This document shows, piece after piece, positions 13,180-26,501 of a stretch of 64,000 bases of DNA. This DNA comes from Cyathus striatus (taxonomy: Eukaryota > Basidiomycota > Agaricomycetes > Agaricales > Nidulariaceae). The notes under the pieces are model-generated. The model was not told the origin of the DNA, ran no database searches, and worked only from the letters and a program-made list of their open reading frames with translations. Each line of letters starts with the position of its first letter. Position 1 is the first letter of the stretch. The stretch is taken from the NCBI GenBank assembly GCA_025738555.1, contig JAOVFP010000001.1, positions 806,001 through 870,000 on the forward strand, written 5' to 3'. The position numbers were made by a program, and so were the translations under genes.

Positions 13180-13765
13180 GCTCAGAATTGATTGAGGTAC
13201 ATCAGACTATGCCAATGTTTTAGTGTAGCTTGTACAGTAGTTTAGAGACAATACAGACCTTGAAAATGATATATTTCGAATGAGACAAATTTTTACAAAA
13301 AATTCGGCATTTTTATTTCTGATGTGTTGCTTACCCTTAAATTTCGGCGTATCTGGAAGGTGCATTATGTGTTACTGCCAAATTGGATATGTTAGTACAG
13401 TATCTTCACCAAATCTTGACATTTGTACCATTGTGTGCATCATGATCATCAGAGCCAGTCCATTTGGTTATCAGATCAAAGCGGAATATAAAAGTAAACT
13501 GACTGTGATATCTGCATGGATAGAAAGGAACATGTGTTTAAGAAGTCTCATAGTGGCATGTTTATCTTAGAAACAACTAGCATAGATAAAAATAATGCAT
13601 CACCATTTCAAACTCAATCACATTTCCCCATGTAGTTTTAAGAATAGACCATGAAGGTGTGTCAATATATATAAAGCCCTGCACATTGTATTTTCTTACC
13701 CAATTATCAACACATCAACTTTACTGACTAAGCATCAATCTTCAAATCATTCACTCCAAATCAAC
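13180..13765. other. Interval upstream of the NLR-like gene
   Basis: No gene is supported. The last 100 bases before 13766 carry a TATATATAAAG box (about 13666-13676) and a CA-rich pyrimidine tract, a plausible core promoter for the NB-ARC gene that follows. Confidence 0.35.
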
Positions 13766-15825
13766 ATGACATCTGGGGCTTTTGCAAATGCTCATAACTT
13801 CAATGTTAATCAACCACAAATGAAGTGCTAATCTGCTTCCTCAGCTTCAAAATACTATGACTTGTACAACTTCAAACTTTGTTGGACAAGAGATATATCT
13901 TGAGAAACTTTGTGAACATTTTTGTACTAGTAATGCTGTGGATAACTTAGGAAGAAAAATGTTTCTTCTGCATGGAATGGGTGGTATTGGAAAGACACAA
14001 ATTTGTTTAAAATTTTGTGATCAAATGGCTGAATAGTAGGTATTTCTTGTGATTTTTGTGGTGAATAATGAAATAACTTATTAATTACAGTTTCTCTTAT
14101 GTTTTCTGGGTTGACACAACATCTGATGATACAGTTATACAAAGTCTGAAAGATATTTATACAAAATTTGCAAATTCTGTTACTCAGGGATTTGAGTTCT
14201 CAACTGCTATGGTTTTACAACAAATTTCATCTCTTAAATCTAAATGGCTTCTGGTCTTTGATAATGCAGACAACTCTCCAGAAATGGTTGAAAAGTATCT
14301 GCCTCCAGGGAATGCAGGAAACATTCTTATAACAAGCAGAAATCCTGCACTTGGAAGAATTGCCACTCATGCCAATTCAATGGAGGTGACTGAAATGAAT
14401 GAAACAACTGCAGCTGAGTTGCTTTTGAAAACAAGTGGACAATCACATATATATCAAAAGGAGGCACAACAAGTAGTCAGCAACTTATATTGTTTACTAT
14501 TAGCCATTGACATGGCAGGTGCATATATTACTAGAACACAGTGCAACTTAGAAGAATTTATCAAAATTTACAACAAGTATAGACCAAAAATATTGAATGA
14601 TGATAAATATCAAGGATCATCAAAATACAACAGATCAGTTTATAAGACATGGGAAATTTCCATTCAGGAAGTACTGGAAATGAAAAACAACACAGATAAA
14701 TTGACTGCAGCTGCAGCTGAATATGCTATAAATTTACTCAATATATTTGCATATATGCATCATGAAAACATCTCTCAAACAATGTTTGAAAGAGCTGTCA
14801 AAAATTATATAAAAAATGTAGAAATGTTTGCAAAAGACACTGAATGTACATATCTTCCCAACATAAATCATTCAGTTCTAAATATGAATGAGAATGGAGA
14901 CTGGAATGACTGGCTTTTTAATGAAAGTATTGGATTGCTTTTGTCATTTTCATTGATAAAGAAAACTAAGAGCAAATCAACATACAGCATTCATCAATTG
15001 GTACAATCCTGCTGTGAAGATAGATTACCATTAACAGAAGCAAACATATGGTTGTTCAACACTACAGGATTGATCTTAAGCTCAGTTTCTCCTGAGGATA
15101 CTATTGAAGAATACATATATCAAAATTCAATTATACCTCATGTTCTTAAAAATCAAGAGAAATATACTATGTCTTATCCCATGATATACTATGAAGATTT
15201 ATTCAATTTATTAGCAAAGATATTGAAAAATGTAGGGAAGTATGGTATTGAAGAAAGATATAGACAAGGAATTTTGAAGCATAATTTAGAAAAAACTGTA
15301 ACTGTGAAAAAAGACATATGCAGTAGTTTGAATGATTTAGAAATGATACATATGAAAATGAGTAAAAGTGGAGATTCAAGAAGGGTACAGAATATATTAT
15401 TGATGGTGCAATATCTTGCAGAAACATATATGAATCAAGGGAAATGAACAGATGCAGAGAAGCTGCAGATTCAGGTGCTGGAGATGTGCACCAGAATACT
15501 TGGTCAAGAGCATCCTCATACCTTTACAAGCATGGGAAATCTGGCAATGACATACTGGAATCAAGGGAAATGGACAGATGCAGAGAAGCTGCTGATTCAG
15601 GTGCTGGAGATGAGCACCAGAATTCTAGGTATAGAGCATCCTGATACCCTCACAAACATGGGAAATCTTGCAGCAGCATACCTGAATGAAGGGAAATGGA
15701 CAGATGCAGAGAAGCTGCAGATTAAGGTGCTGGAGGTGAACACTAGAATTCTTGGTGAAGAACATCCTAATACCTTAGCTAGCATTGAAATGCTTGCAAT
15801 GACATGCAAGAGAAAAGGAAAATGA
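13766..15825 (+). pseudogene. NB-ARC/TPR (NLR-like) receptor, broken
   Basis: Probable layout: ATG at 13766 (MTSGAFANAHNF), a possible 40-nt intron 13805-13844, P-loop exon to 14035, intron 14036-14090 (gtaggt...ttacag), then a long exon. Visible motifs: Walker A GMGGIGKT about residues 57-64, kinase-2-like KWLLVFDNAD, LITSR (RNBS-B type), and a GLPL-region LAIDMAGAY. After a linker come three 42-residue TPR units of the kinesin-light-chain type (DAEKLxIxVLEMxTRILGxEHPxTL). The frame is stopped by TGA at 15445-15447, exactly where the repeat consensus has TGG (NQGKW), and again by TGA at 15823-15825 where the 29.9-kb paralogue has TGG. Fungal NB-ARC/TPR proteins are thought to act in non-self recognition and regulated cell death; that role is inferred from the family. 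If the 5' intron is wrong, the gene also has a frameshift near 13826, or starts at 13857. The truncated upstream product could still be made. Confidence 0.8.
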
Positions 15826-15829
15826 AGAA

Positions 15830-16374
15830 ACTTGCTAAAGCATTGGACATGTAGATGCTGATATTACTTTGTACTACATTGATACAGAAATAGGAACAGC
15901 AAGTGGCAAAGCCCACTACCTGTATTTAGTCTTAAGTGAAGACTAAATAGTTTTAAGAAAATAAAGGACTTTCTATAAGTATAGAATGGTAATCATTAAT
16001 ATAAAGCAAAATAGAATACATTTTTTTATTTTTATGTATAAATAGTGTATCCATGTAAGGTATGTACAATACATAAAGAAATAGGGCCAGCAAGCAGCAG
16101 GGCCCACTACCACCTCATATAACTAACATTTATTTACCATGATAAGTCAATGAGGGGGAACTTTTAATTTGTAAGTGATTAAAAACAGGGAGGGGCAAAG
16201 ATGGTTGATGAATTGTATTAAAAGAGATCAGTTAATAATATACTACATCAATAGTTATAGTGATAGAAAGCAAGTTGTCATTACTTCAATCCATGTACTT
16301 ACCCATCAACATTGAATGTTGAAATTTGAGTGGCTAAAACTATGAGAATGGGAGGAATGTGATGAGGGGAATGA
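15830..16374. other. 3' flank of NLR-like gene plus repeat C copy 3
   Basis: 15830-16065 matches the 3' flank of the TPR gene at 32.0-32.7 kb (shared gatattactttgtactacatt and gtggcaaagc), showing that the two loci are duplicates including flanks. From 16075 to about 16260 lies a left-end copy of repeat family C (AAAGAAATAGGGCCAGCAAG). Confidence 0.6.
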
Positions 16375-16377
16375 AGA

Positions 16378-19300
16378 ATGAAACATCACCCTGGTATCAT
16401 TATTCAAGTCGTGGGTATTAATATTAACTATCCCTCAAGCAACCAACATCTGACTCCCAGCTACAACAGAATTCCTGTTTTGATCAACCACCTGCAATAT
16501 CTTGCCCACAGGCAACATCCTGAGACCTGGGGATACAACAGAGTGTGGTCCTACATGGACATAATTCATCTTCCTTGGCGCAGTATGTTTTGGGATTCAT
16601 TACCTGGTCATCCACTTTGGAATGAGAAGCCACTTGTCAACATGTCAAGTACAAGGGTAAAGGTAGGGAATGGATATATAGACAGTCTTCACCTCATTTA
16701 GGCATTAGTTCCATTTGAAATGTATGGTTATACCAAGGGTAGTGTCATGGATCATTTATGCATAGAAGGCAGGGGGATCGGGAGGGGGACACCCCTTCAC
16801 AAGGGAGGAGGAAGGTAGGAGATCTATGAGCAGTGTGTAGAAGCTATGTGGACAGCTGATATTGTGGAGTTTTCTTGATAATGTCAAGTGATTCAATCCT
16901 ATCCTGCATCAACCACATCCTATCTGGAATCTACAACCCTTCCTCTTCCCACAACCCATAGTAATTGAATCGAAAGTACTTCAAGCAGTTCCAACAGTAC
17001 ACCACAATTCAGATACACCAGCCACTGTCCTATCCCACCCTCAGCTCTTCTCTCAGGCTGGCTCCTAAAGCTTCCTACATGGGACTATGAAGTGGGCAGA
17101 TGGAATCATAGTCACAGTCCATCAGGCTTTCAAGGGGAAGTAAGATCCCATATGAGTCAAAATGTTTGTCATAAGCATTTCCAGATCCTCCTGAGACTTG
17201 GCCAGTCACTACTCTGGGAATGAGGAAGAGGTGCTTAGGTAGGGAGGAAGGTGAAGGAGGATTATGAATCACACTTACTGCCTCTTCAGTTTTGAATCTC
17301 CAGCATTACAGTTCAGCCTCCTTTACAAGGTGTCCAGAGTGAAAGATTGTGCTGGTGTTTTTGATCCTTGTTCAGCTGGTATTTTTAGGTGTGTCAAAAG
17401 TAACTCAAATAACAGACATTCCACCCCATAGCTATAAACGAACACCTGCTTTCGATTGACCACCCCTCAGCCAGCCCAGAAACACACTCATCACAAGAAA
17501 TGAACATGCAGCCCCACATTCCCGACATGCAACTGTCTGATCTGCTATGCCATCCTGTACACCTAGCAGCACCTAGGCCTGGGGACATGATAGCTCAGTC
17601 TTGGTAGACACTGCATCTCCTCTGCTCATTATGTTCTTGAATTGAGAGCTGGTTCCCCATCGTCAAGAATGAAAAGTTTTGTGTTCAGTATGAGGGACAT
17701 GATGAACTCATGTATCTGTGCACACTGTTCCAGCTTTGGCTCTGTTCAACATGTGCAGTTCTGCTGTGGGTGGTGACATGGGTCATGTATGCAGAGAGGA
17801 TGGGAGAGTCACACCTCTTCATGAGGGAGGAAGTAGTGAAGAGATCATCAAGTAGTGGGAGTAGGATTGTATAGAGGCTTCAAAAGTCCTTGATGTCTTC
17901 TCAGATATCAAGAATGCTTGTATGAAAGTGTAGCTGAGTGGACATGGGTATGTGTACCAATAGTGTGTAGGGTTGATGTAGGCTAACATGGTGGTGGTTT
18001 GAGGAGTCAGTGTTCAAAGAGCTCATCAGATCGTTGGTGACAGGTTGATTGTAGTAGAATGGTGGAATAGCTCACCCAATGAACTAATGATATCCCACTT
18101 TGCTCCCTGCCCTGCTCCTCCTCCTGTTGCAGCAGTAGGGAAGGTGATCCTGATCATGGGAGCTAGTAAGTATGGCCATAGGCAAGACAAATGGGGAAAA
18201 GACTCAAGACCAGCAATGAATTTTGAACAGTACCAAGCTTCCTTCAACATGTGTGTTGTGCACTCCAACTGTTTTCAATGAATGTGAACAGGCTCCAGGA
18301 AGGGTAAATAGAGTAAAGTAGTATTCTGGAAAATGAGATACAGTAGATGCCAACATCATGAATGAACTCAGATACAGCTGCTCAGAACCAACTCAGAGCA
18401 CAAAAACTTCAATGGGCACTAACAATGCTTATATAAGCCTTACTGCACTAGCACAGGAACCTGGCCATATTAGTGAAGAATTCGAGTTTGTTCATTCTAA
18501 TAGCTGTGCACTTAGAATAAAACATATGTGCTAGATAGTAGACTTCGTATAGAATTATATAGAACTCAAACTATATTTTTTGAGGCACTCTGAGAAATGT
18601 TATGAATATTTTTGTCACCCAACCTCAGAAAGTGGGAAAACTGGGAAGCTGGCCACCCCTTATTAATAATACAATGGCTTGTTTAGCAGCCAAACTAAGC
18701 TTATTGTACTTATTCGGATTCTACAGCTGAAATATCATCTTTCTTCCAAGATTGACAATGATTTGGATATTTGAAGCAATAGCTCTGCATATTATACCCA
18801 ACTAATGCTTTTAGAATATTAATATGTATTTCTTCTACTTATAATGATTTTATATAGCACTCTATTTGGTCTGTAGCATCCAATATTTGATGTATTAAGA
18901 TAAAACAATGAGAAGCAGAGGTTCAAGACATGTCTACAATTTTCAAGAAAAGGAAAACTGCTAAAATTAGGGTAAAACATGAATAGCAGTGTATTTATTG
19001 TATATATTCCGCATTATAAATTTTATAGCATATATTTATCATGTAGGAAAGATACTGACAGTTCAATATATACCTTGAAACTGTATCTTTCTAGCACTCT
19101 TTCATGTAGATTGATGAGATAGAATAGAAATGAGTGAGAATGAGAATTCTAAACTGATTCCAATGAATTCGGAGGGCTTTAGATTATATATTCAGCCTGA
19201 TTTTATGCTTTGGATGTACTGCATAATGTCTCAGTGTTATCTACTTTCCAAAGTGTGAGATTCTGCATCTTAGATTTAGCCTATTTTGGTCATAGCAGTC

Positions 19301-19595
19301 AACTAACTCTTGGATTTCTCTATGTACAGGAGAGCAATGGTCTAAATAATCATATATTATATAGATACTATGGTAATATACCCAACTGTATCAATAAATT
19401 GTACAAGTAGTCGATGTGGAAGCTGGAGGATGAGCCTGGGATGAGCTGTGACCAGATTCTGGGTGTGGCCAGCTTCCTGATAGCCAACAGTATGTATTTA
19501 TGTGCATTATTGGGGACCATGTCTCGGCTCTGTTTCTGCTGCTTAGACAATCCCGTTCATCTCCTCCGAGTGCATCAACCACCATCTGCTTGGAT
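16378..19595. other. Interval without a recognised gene
   Basis: One plus-strand frame (16378-16701, 107 codons) has a Trp/His/Pro-rich composition (WGYNRVWSYMDIIHLPW) and may be a relic coding exon, but I know no family for it. Minus-strand short frames around 17394-17588 and 18026-18268 have no support. 18300-19590 is AT-rich with nothing I can name. Confidence 0.35.
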
Positions 19596-20556
19596 GCTTG
19601 CTCTAGAGTCTGCTATTCATCATGGAAAACATTCGTGCATGCATGCATCCAGACTCCGAACTCCAGCACTCTTGCTGTCTAATGAAAGGCTTTAGCAGAG
19701 CTCTGGAGGGTACCTTGTTACTCATGCCAGGAATGGGCCCAAAAGAGAACATACTGGAGTCATTGAAGGAAGGATATCATGCTTATATCTCCTAGGCTGA
19801 TTCATTGTCATTTTGAGTGCCTCTGTTTTTGCCAATTCTAGGGGAGGATCTAATCATGCCTATGAAGAAAGCAATTACCCTCGCTCAGTCAAGACATTAT
19901 TACTGAAAGTGTTCATCATGTTGCAATCCACTTTCAAACTCTCTTGTGGCCCAGCTTCAAAGCTCGTTCATACAAGGTTCAATCTCATTCAGTGCTGTCC
20001 TTTCTCCTAGTTATGATCTATCTATCTGATTGTGCGGCTAAATGTCATTATCACAGACACTCTCCACAACTCAGTGTTCTAGTACCTGGGAAAGGGGAGG
20101 ATGATGTTTAGGATTCCCAGGTTTCAGGGTCTTGTCAATGTGGGTGTTCTTTCTCCTTTGCTTCTACATATTTTCCACTTTCGTTTTGCTTTTATTCCCC
20201 TGCTACCCAGCTCTACATCCCATTCCCTATAATGCTCCCATACATGACATGATGGATACCGAATGTCCTCTCTCCCACATTGAGGCTGAGTTGGATCCAA
20301 ACCAAGGCAAAAACCTCAGAACTGTTCCTGGGCATGAACCTTTGACCCAGGTGTCGTTATACATTTCGAGATCCCACTCAAAACTTAATGCTTTCTGTCA
20401 ACCAGAGGCTCAGAACCTACCAGCGAACAATAGTGTACCCAAACCATTAATCCAGCACCTCTCCAGCACAGAAGATCAAGCACTCACCCATTATGAGAAT
20501 CAAACACAGTCCCATGTCTTTCTAGATCTGTCACCCACCAGTATTTGAAGACACTA

Positions 20557-21654
20557 CAGTTGGGGTCACGCAAACACCACCAACTTTTTTGGTTGATTTT
20601 TTCCCACAGATCAAATGACTTCTGACATCCGAAAACTGTCAGAATAGCATATTTTGAGGGCTAGCTTTTGATTTCTACGAGCTGATTTCACTCAAACTGA
20701 TTTTTTGTATTTTTGACCCAAAAATTTGGTGTATGGCCGAAAAAAACAGATAAAATCTCGGAAATTTCATTTTTGGCATCCTTTCATTAATCTAATTATG
20801 ATTCCATAAAAATAATCCCTGCCGGAGTACTCGTTCTGGCACTAAAAAATCCTAAGTAACTGGTCATACCTGTAGTATACATCGCAAATAATGCCCAAAA
20901 ATCCTTTAAAAGGTATTAAGTCTTGCTTAAATGGTTTGTATAGAAACACTGCAGCAACAGCAGCAAAACAACATTACTATAAAGAAATATGTGATCAATA
21001 GTACTATATACAAACTGCTACAAACTTTAAAGTAATGGCATTAGACAACTATTTTATTCTTGATAAGTCACAGATTCAAAGCTATAAATTCCATCCTGAT
21101 GAGGACTTGTAGCATTGATCTTATTTTGAGCCTTGATGTGCCTATCAGGAATATTGAAGCAGCAATTACTTAGTGGAGTAGACTTGGAGTAGACAAAAGT
21201 TGTCAATACATTTAGTCCCCTCTGTAGGGACTTGGAGTTCAGACCAGCACGCCAACAGCATGCACCAAGTTGACAGCCTTAGTCAGCAACCTCTGATGTG
21301 TCAGCATCATAGTATTTCCTTTGTTTGACACTTACTTTAAAAAATGTAAGTGCATACTTATTATTATGTACATAGTTTTACAGTCTTGAGTCAAAAATTG
21401 TGTTTTCCGAGACATTTTAGTTCCCTCCTATGCCATGATAGGGTCCACAGCCTGAATCAGGTAGAGTTAGACCCTGTAACATGTCGATTTTTTGGTCAAA
21501 AATTTTGGCACACCTATTCTCTCGTGGGAACTTTCCGAAAACATCGTTTTTTGACGTTTCTGAGGCTGCTGAATCTGAATCTGAAGTCAGTTTGTGCCAA
21601 AAAATTCGCATTGTTGAGATATTAAAGTTGGTGGTGTTTGCATGACCCCAACTG
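20557..21654. mobile_element. Tc1/mariner-type non-autonomous element
   Basis: It is flanked by TA on both sides (20555-20556 and 21655-21656). Copy A at about 2181 has a single TA at the matching place (gacac-TA-gacacc), so the empty site is visible. Ends: CAGTTGGGGTCACGCAAACA on the left; the right end is the inverse with one C/T difference over about 31 bp. TA duplication and CAGT ends are diagnostic of Tc1/mariner. The 1098-bp body has no transposase. It shares internal blocks with the element at 48758-50063, for example ttgacccaaaaatttgg, ggcacacc and tctcgtgggaa. Confidence 0.85.
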
Positions 21655-22101
21655 TAGACACCGTAACTCCACCTCATCTGCTCGGTACACTGTTGGTTAG
21701 GATTGGTTCTGCCGTACATTGGAATATTGATCGGTTATGAGGACAGTCAAGGGGTGGATTTCGGTGTCATGTGTAGAGATGATGTGGGCCCTGGTAAGGG
21801 GAGTGCTGCTTTGGATGTCGAGACATGGAAGACATAATGTGAGAGCCAGCTGGATTCCCAGGTCCCAGGAAGTCAGAGGAGTGTGTTAAAACGTTGAGTG
21901 GTGAGGGTGTGCCTACTTATTGCGAACAGCTAAATATTCTGGTCTCATACTAGTAGCGACTTGCAAAAGGGAGTGTTGTTTTTTCTCATTTTGGGGTGTT
22001 TGAACTTGAACTCCAACAAGAAGAGTGCCCTCCACAACTCTGAGCCCACTCAAACCTAACCACCAGATAGTGTATGTGACAAAAATGAGCATTGAACCTA
22101 T

Positions 22102-24620
22102 GCCACTCGAAATTCCCACTACCTTTTAAGGTAGTTGGGTTATAGGGACATCTGATTTCCCTATAAGGCGATTTACAGGTTCGTGAACAGGATCTCAACC
22201 TGATTGGCTGGAGCCTGTGACAATTCTGTGACCACTGATGAATTCACTTGTCTCAGATCCTCTCCTTGCTGATTTTTGTATTCAGGACCCTTCACCTCCC
22301 TCTCCTTTTCCTTCTTCATCAATGCATCCTCCCACTCCTTCAATACCCCCTCAATCTTCAAACACGCATCTTTGTAAACTCGCCATTCTGGGCAAGCCAC
22401 CCCCATAGGCTCTTCGATAATCCAGCTTGGGTGGAGCATAGGTCTTTACATGGGTTTGGGAGTGTGCAGAGGTCAATTAGGAGAGTAGGGGTAGGTTGGA
22501 GTGGGCCTCGACAGTGTGTGAAGAATGTTATGATGAGTGTTGGGGTGTTAAGTGTTGGGGAGGGTGAACTGGGGGGGAGGGTGTGAGGGGCCAGTTTGGG
22601 TTTGGTTCAAGGTTGTGTTGTTCGTCTGAGGAATAGGTGCGATTATTGTTCTTCTTTATATCAGCCCCACTCCCATCTCTTCCTTGATACTTGTCGTCCT
22701 ACTTCCCCATGGTTTTGTTATCTAGTCTAAGATGAAAACTTGACAAGTCGAGATTTAGCTTGACATTTTATGGTACCAACATGATTATTTTTCAAGTAAC
22801 CATACAAGATAAATACTCATTATCTTCTTAGACATATAATAACTGTTCATGCTGAAACCAACAATCACTGATTTTATTGCTTCTACTGGGTATAATGATT
22901 TAACAATAGATAATGTACTAAGCGATTCATCTAAAAGCAACAAGTCATGTCTCCTCAAGACAGCTTTAACAGACCTCACACAACACATCTGAGCCTGCAA
23001 TATACACATCGACATGCTAGGGTGGTGTATGGAATCCAGGTGGAGGAAGGCGAGGATGTCGCATCGGAAAGGTGCAAGGAAGAGAAGAAAAATGTGAGGT
23101 TCATTTCCTGTCTTCATTTATTCACATGTGCAGTGGCTCTCTAATCGACAGAGTCATGCCCTTGTTCTCTTTCCCCTTCACACTCTCTACCTCTCACTAT
23201 GTTGTCGGTTCACTTTAAACCCCCTGATTTCTCTTGAGTTTTTCATTACACTTAGCCTATTTTATCTGGATCCAGGCAGGTCCTCCGCCACACATCCATC
23301 CGCCTATATTACATTAATGCACTATCCAGAGTATGCTCCAGCTGGTATTGCTAAAGCTTTCTTGCTGGTGAAGAAACATGGTTAAATCAGGCAGGCAGGT
23401 AAGGTACATCACATGCTAAGGTATGGTTATAAGAACTGACCTATGTTCAATGCCGAGATTTAGGCATTGACGACTGCACTCAACTAACACAACATTTGGC
23501 ACTTAGAAGGCTTCTTGCAGCGGCTGCGTGGTATGTTCAACTCTTGCCTGTTGCATTACATTGACAATTAACGGGACATTGAAGTTACAGATTTGTTACT
23601 ATGATACTACCATCGAAAGAGGGATCTCACTGCAATGAAATTGAGAGTTATACCTTTTGACGGGGGAAACTGGACCCAATGAGTTGTGACTGTGCAGCTT
23701 ATGCTGGCTCTTTTGGCACAGGAGAGTGTGATTTCATGGTCATAATTATGGAGTTTTTCGAGTTTGTTGTTTAGGTGAAATGAGGATAGATATTTGAGTC
23801 AAGCATGGGAGAGGTGTAGGGGTTTTACCTGGATGATGGATGGGTCAGGTATCCTGTATTCATAAGGTCGATTTCAATGTAGTGCGGTTTTGTGTAAACT
23901 CAATCAATGCATTACACTGTACTGTACTGTACTGGCTCAAATACTTGTTAATAAAAACGTTTCTGGTGAAAGCTTCAGCTTTGTACTTTGTTCTCTGTCC
24001 CTGTTTCCCCTTCTCATCCTCCCTCATTTCTTCCTACACTACCCTTTTCTTCCTTCTATGTCCTTCATTTGTTTGGTCTTAGTTGCTTACTCCTCCAGTC
24101 ATCTTCACGTCGTATGCATAAGGCTAATAACATTCCCAGGTTCAATCATGGGCTACCCTCCTATTCGCATCGTATAAGCAGCTATCTCTACCTCATTCTC
24201 CCTCATTGATGTTCATTATTCTGTTTTTACATTTATTGATGGCAGTTCCATGTATTCACTTTGTTTTTTAAAGGAAAATTACTTGAATCTCACCTCTGGT
24301 ACTACAATCTTCATTACCACTAAATTGGTCCAGTGGTTGGACACATATGCCTGGTTCAGAGTATGTTTGTTTCCTTAATTTCAACCTGCCTATTTATGAT
24401 CTATTTCTGTTTCAGACTTATGAACTCCAAATTCAAGGCATTTTTCACTATCACTATTAAATATATTATTAACAGATCTCTTTTAATACAACTTGCCAAC
24501 CATTCTTGCCCCTTGCTTATTAATTAAAAGTTCCCCCTCCTTGACTTATCATGGTAAATAAATGTCAGTTAAATGAGGTGGTAGTGGGCCCTGCTGCTTG
24601 CCAGACCTATTTCTTTACTA
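22102..24620 (-). repeat. Dispersed repeat family C, copy 2 (inverted)
   Basis: It inserts into copy B between gagcattgaacctatg and aaatattgtaactacag, which are contiguous in copy A near 2600-2630. Its left boundary is AATTCCCACTACC and its right boundary CTATTTCTTTA, the inverse of copy 1. The minus-strand frame 22173-22439 (Glu/Lys-rich, ending in the segment shared with copy 1) may be element coding sequence. At about 2.5 kb this is the longest copy; copy 1 appears internally deleted. Confidence 0.6.
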
Positions 24621-26060
24621 AATATTGTAACTACAGTTTGAGTTATAGTCTGTACATTGTCACTTGTATTCTGGTTTCTTATTGCATGGCTTCTGTTCAA
24701 ACTCATCCACTTCAAAGTATTGGACTGCCTTAGACTATTACTCAGGTACAACCCGACTACATCGCCCCCACCACGTCACCCTAATAGTGTATAGTGATTG
24801 ATCAGTGATGGAACAGCTTTTTGCAGGCATGTATGTAATTTCAATAAGCTTCACATCGAAGGAAAGCCCAGTGAATATATTCTCACCAGATGTAAATGTG
24901 AAAAATAGAGATTGGTGAAAGCGAGTATTACACAGTGACAATGATGAGTTTCGAACTCATGCACCTCATATGTAATTGAAGGTTAATGTTACAGTTTGGA
25001 TACATCGTCATTTACAATCTGGCTTCATATTGTTTATTTATGAGAACTAAAATTCATTATAAACATTAATAAGTTCTGCCTGTTAGATCTGGGTGTAGGC
25101 AAAAACATAGAAGACATCCTCTCTGTGATTAGTGACAATATAAGAACTGAACTTGCCCACTTAAAATCGCAATACTGCAATACCACAATTTCAAATCAGA
25201 AAGGGCAGACATTTTTAGGCGCATATGTAACTTGAGTAAGTACAAACGTCGCATTGAATAAAATCCAGGCCAATATTGTCCACCCAATGTAAATAAGCAG
25301 ATGGACTTTCCTGCCAAATCCTCTCCATGAGGTTGAATCAAACGTAGCACCTTGAATGCCAACCATGAGAGGGTGAAGTGCCTCAGCACCAAATGGAGAG
25401 TGACATTGACATGCAGGCATGTACAATATGCATGTAATAGAGGCGAAGGACAGTTTGTACTAGGTTATATTTAAGATAGGCACTTCTAAGTGTGTCAGTT
25501 ATAAATACAAGATTGATGAGACAGTGCATGATGGGTAAGATAGGCATCGATATGCGGGTATTCACACACTGACACTGACAGCGACAGCTATAATTTTAAA
25601 TAAATCGATCAATACATGCCAGTTCACTTCTAAAGCTTTCAGGCGCTTTCAGACTTGAAAGTGTGATATCGATTCATGTATTATGCTTGTAGCTTTGCCT
25701 TCGATTAGTTGGACACTTAGGATTGATGTCGGCACTCGTTCACTTGAGTCACGAACCTTCATCAATACAACTATGTTGTGCATCCACACGCTATCCTGTA
25801 GTGTCTCTTGTTTGGAGAAGAGGGAATGCATTAACTCGTTTTATTGACTTCGCCTATCTTCTATAATATACATTACTTTAAGCACTTAGCCCCACACTCG
25901 CCTGTGATGCTGTGAAATGAGAAATCGTGGATGTTCACAGGCATTACAATACATTTTCACTGTAAATGAAAGATTGATCCATCTTTCCTGTGCTACACAA
26001 CACATGGGGTAGAAGGCATCAATAATGCAGGTTCGCACTATGAATAGTTCGAGTGCATTG

Positions 26061-26450
26061 GATGCCTTTCCATAGGAATCTATTCACGTTTATTTTGAAT
26101 AGATTTGAATAGATCACTGTTCACTGAGATGCCGATGTCCGCTTCATTTCGCATAACTCAAGTGGGGCCTTTACAGACCTTCATAGATTCTGAAGTCTGT
26201 AGAGGCCTCAAGACCCCTCACCAGATTTTGAAGCCTTGAATAAACCTCGCTAAGGCTTGCTTAAGACACTTACATATCTTTGGCCTTCCTATTATAGGTT
26301 AGAAAATGTCAGGCTTATGGCACAGGTGCCATTTATCTGTTGATAATAGAATTGGCTATGGGAATATGCAACGAAATAGACATAGAATTTTAAACTCCGA
26401 TCTATGAAATATTCGAATCTATTCATAATATATTCCTATGGAAAGGCATC
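26061..26450. mobile_element. 390-bp MITE with 5-bp TSD
   Basis: Terminal inverted repeats GATGCCTTTCCATAGGAAT are perfect over about 19 bp and are flanked by CATTG on both sides (26056-26060 and 26451-26455). Copy A has a single CATTG at the same place (about 4065-4071). The interior holds AATCTATTCA words in both orientations. There is no coding capacity. Confidence 0.8.
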
Positions 26451-26501
26451 CATTGTTTCTATATACAACTGAGAAGAGCTCTTGATCAGACGCTGTATCA
26501 C

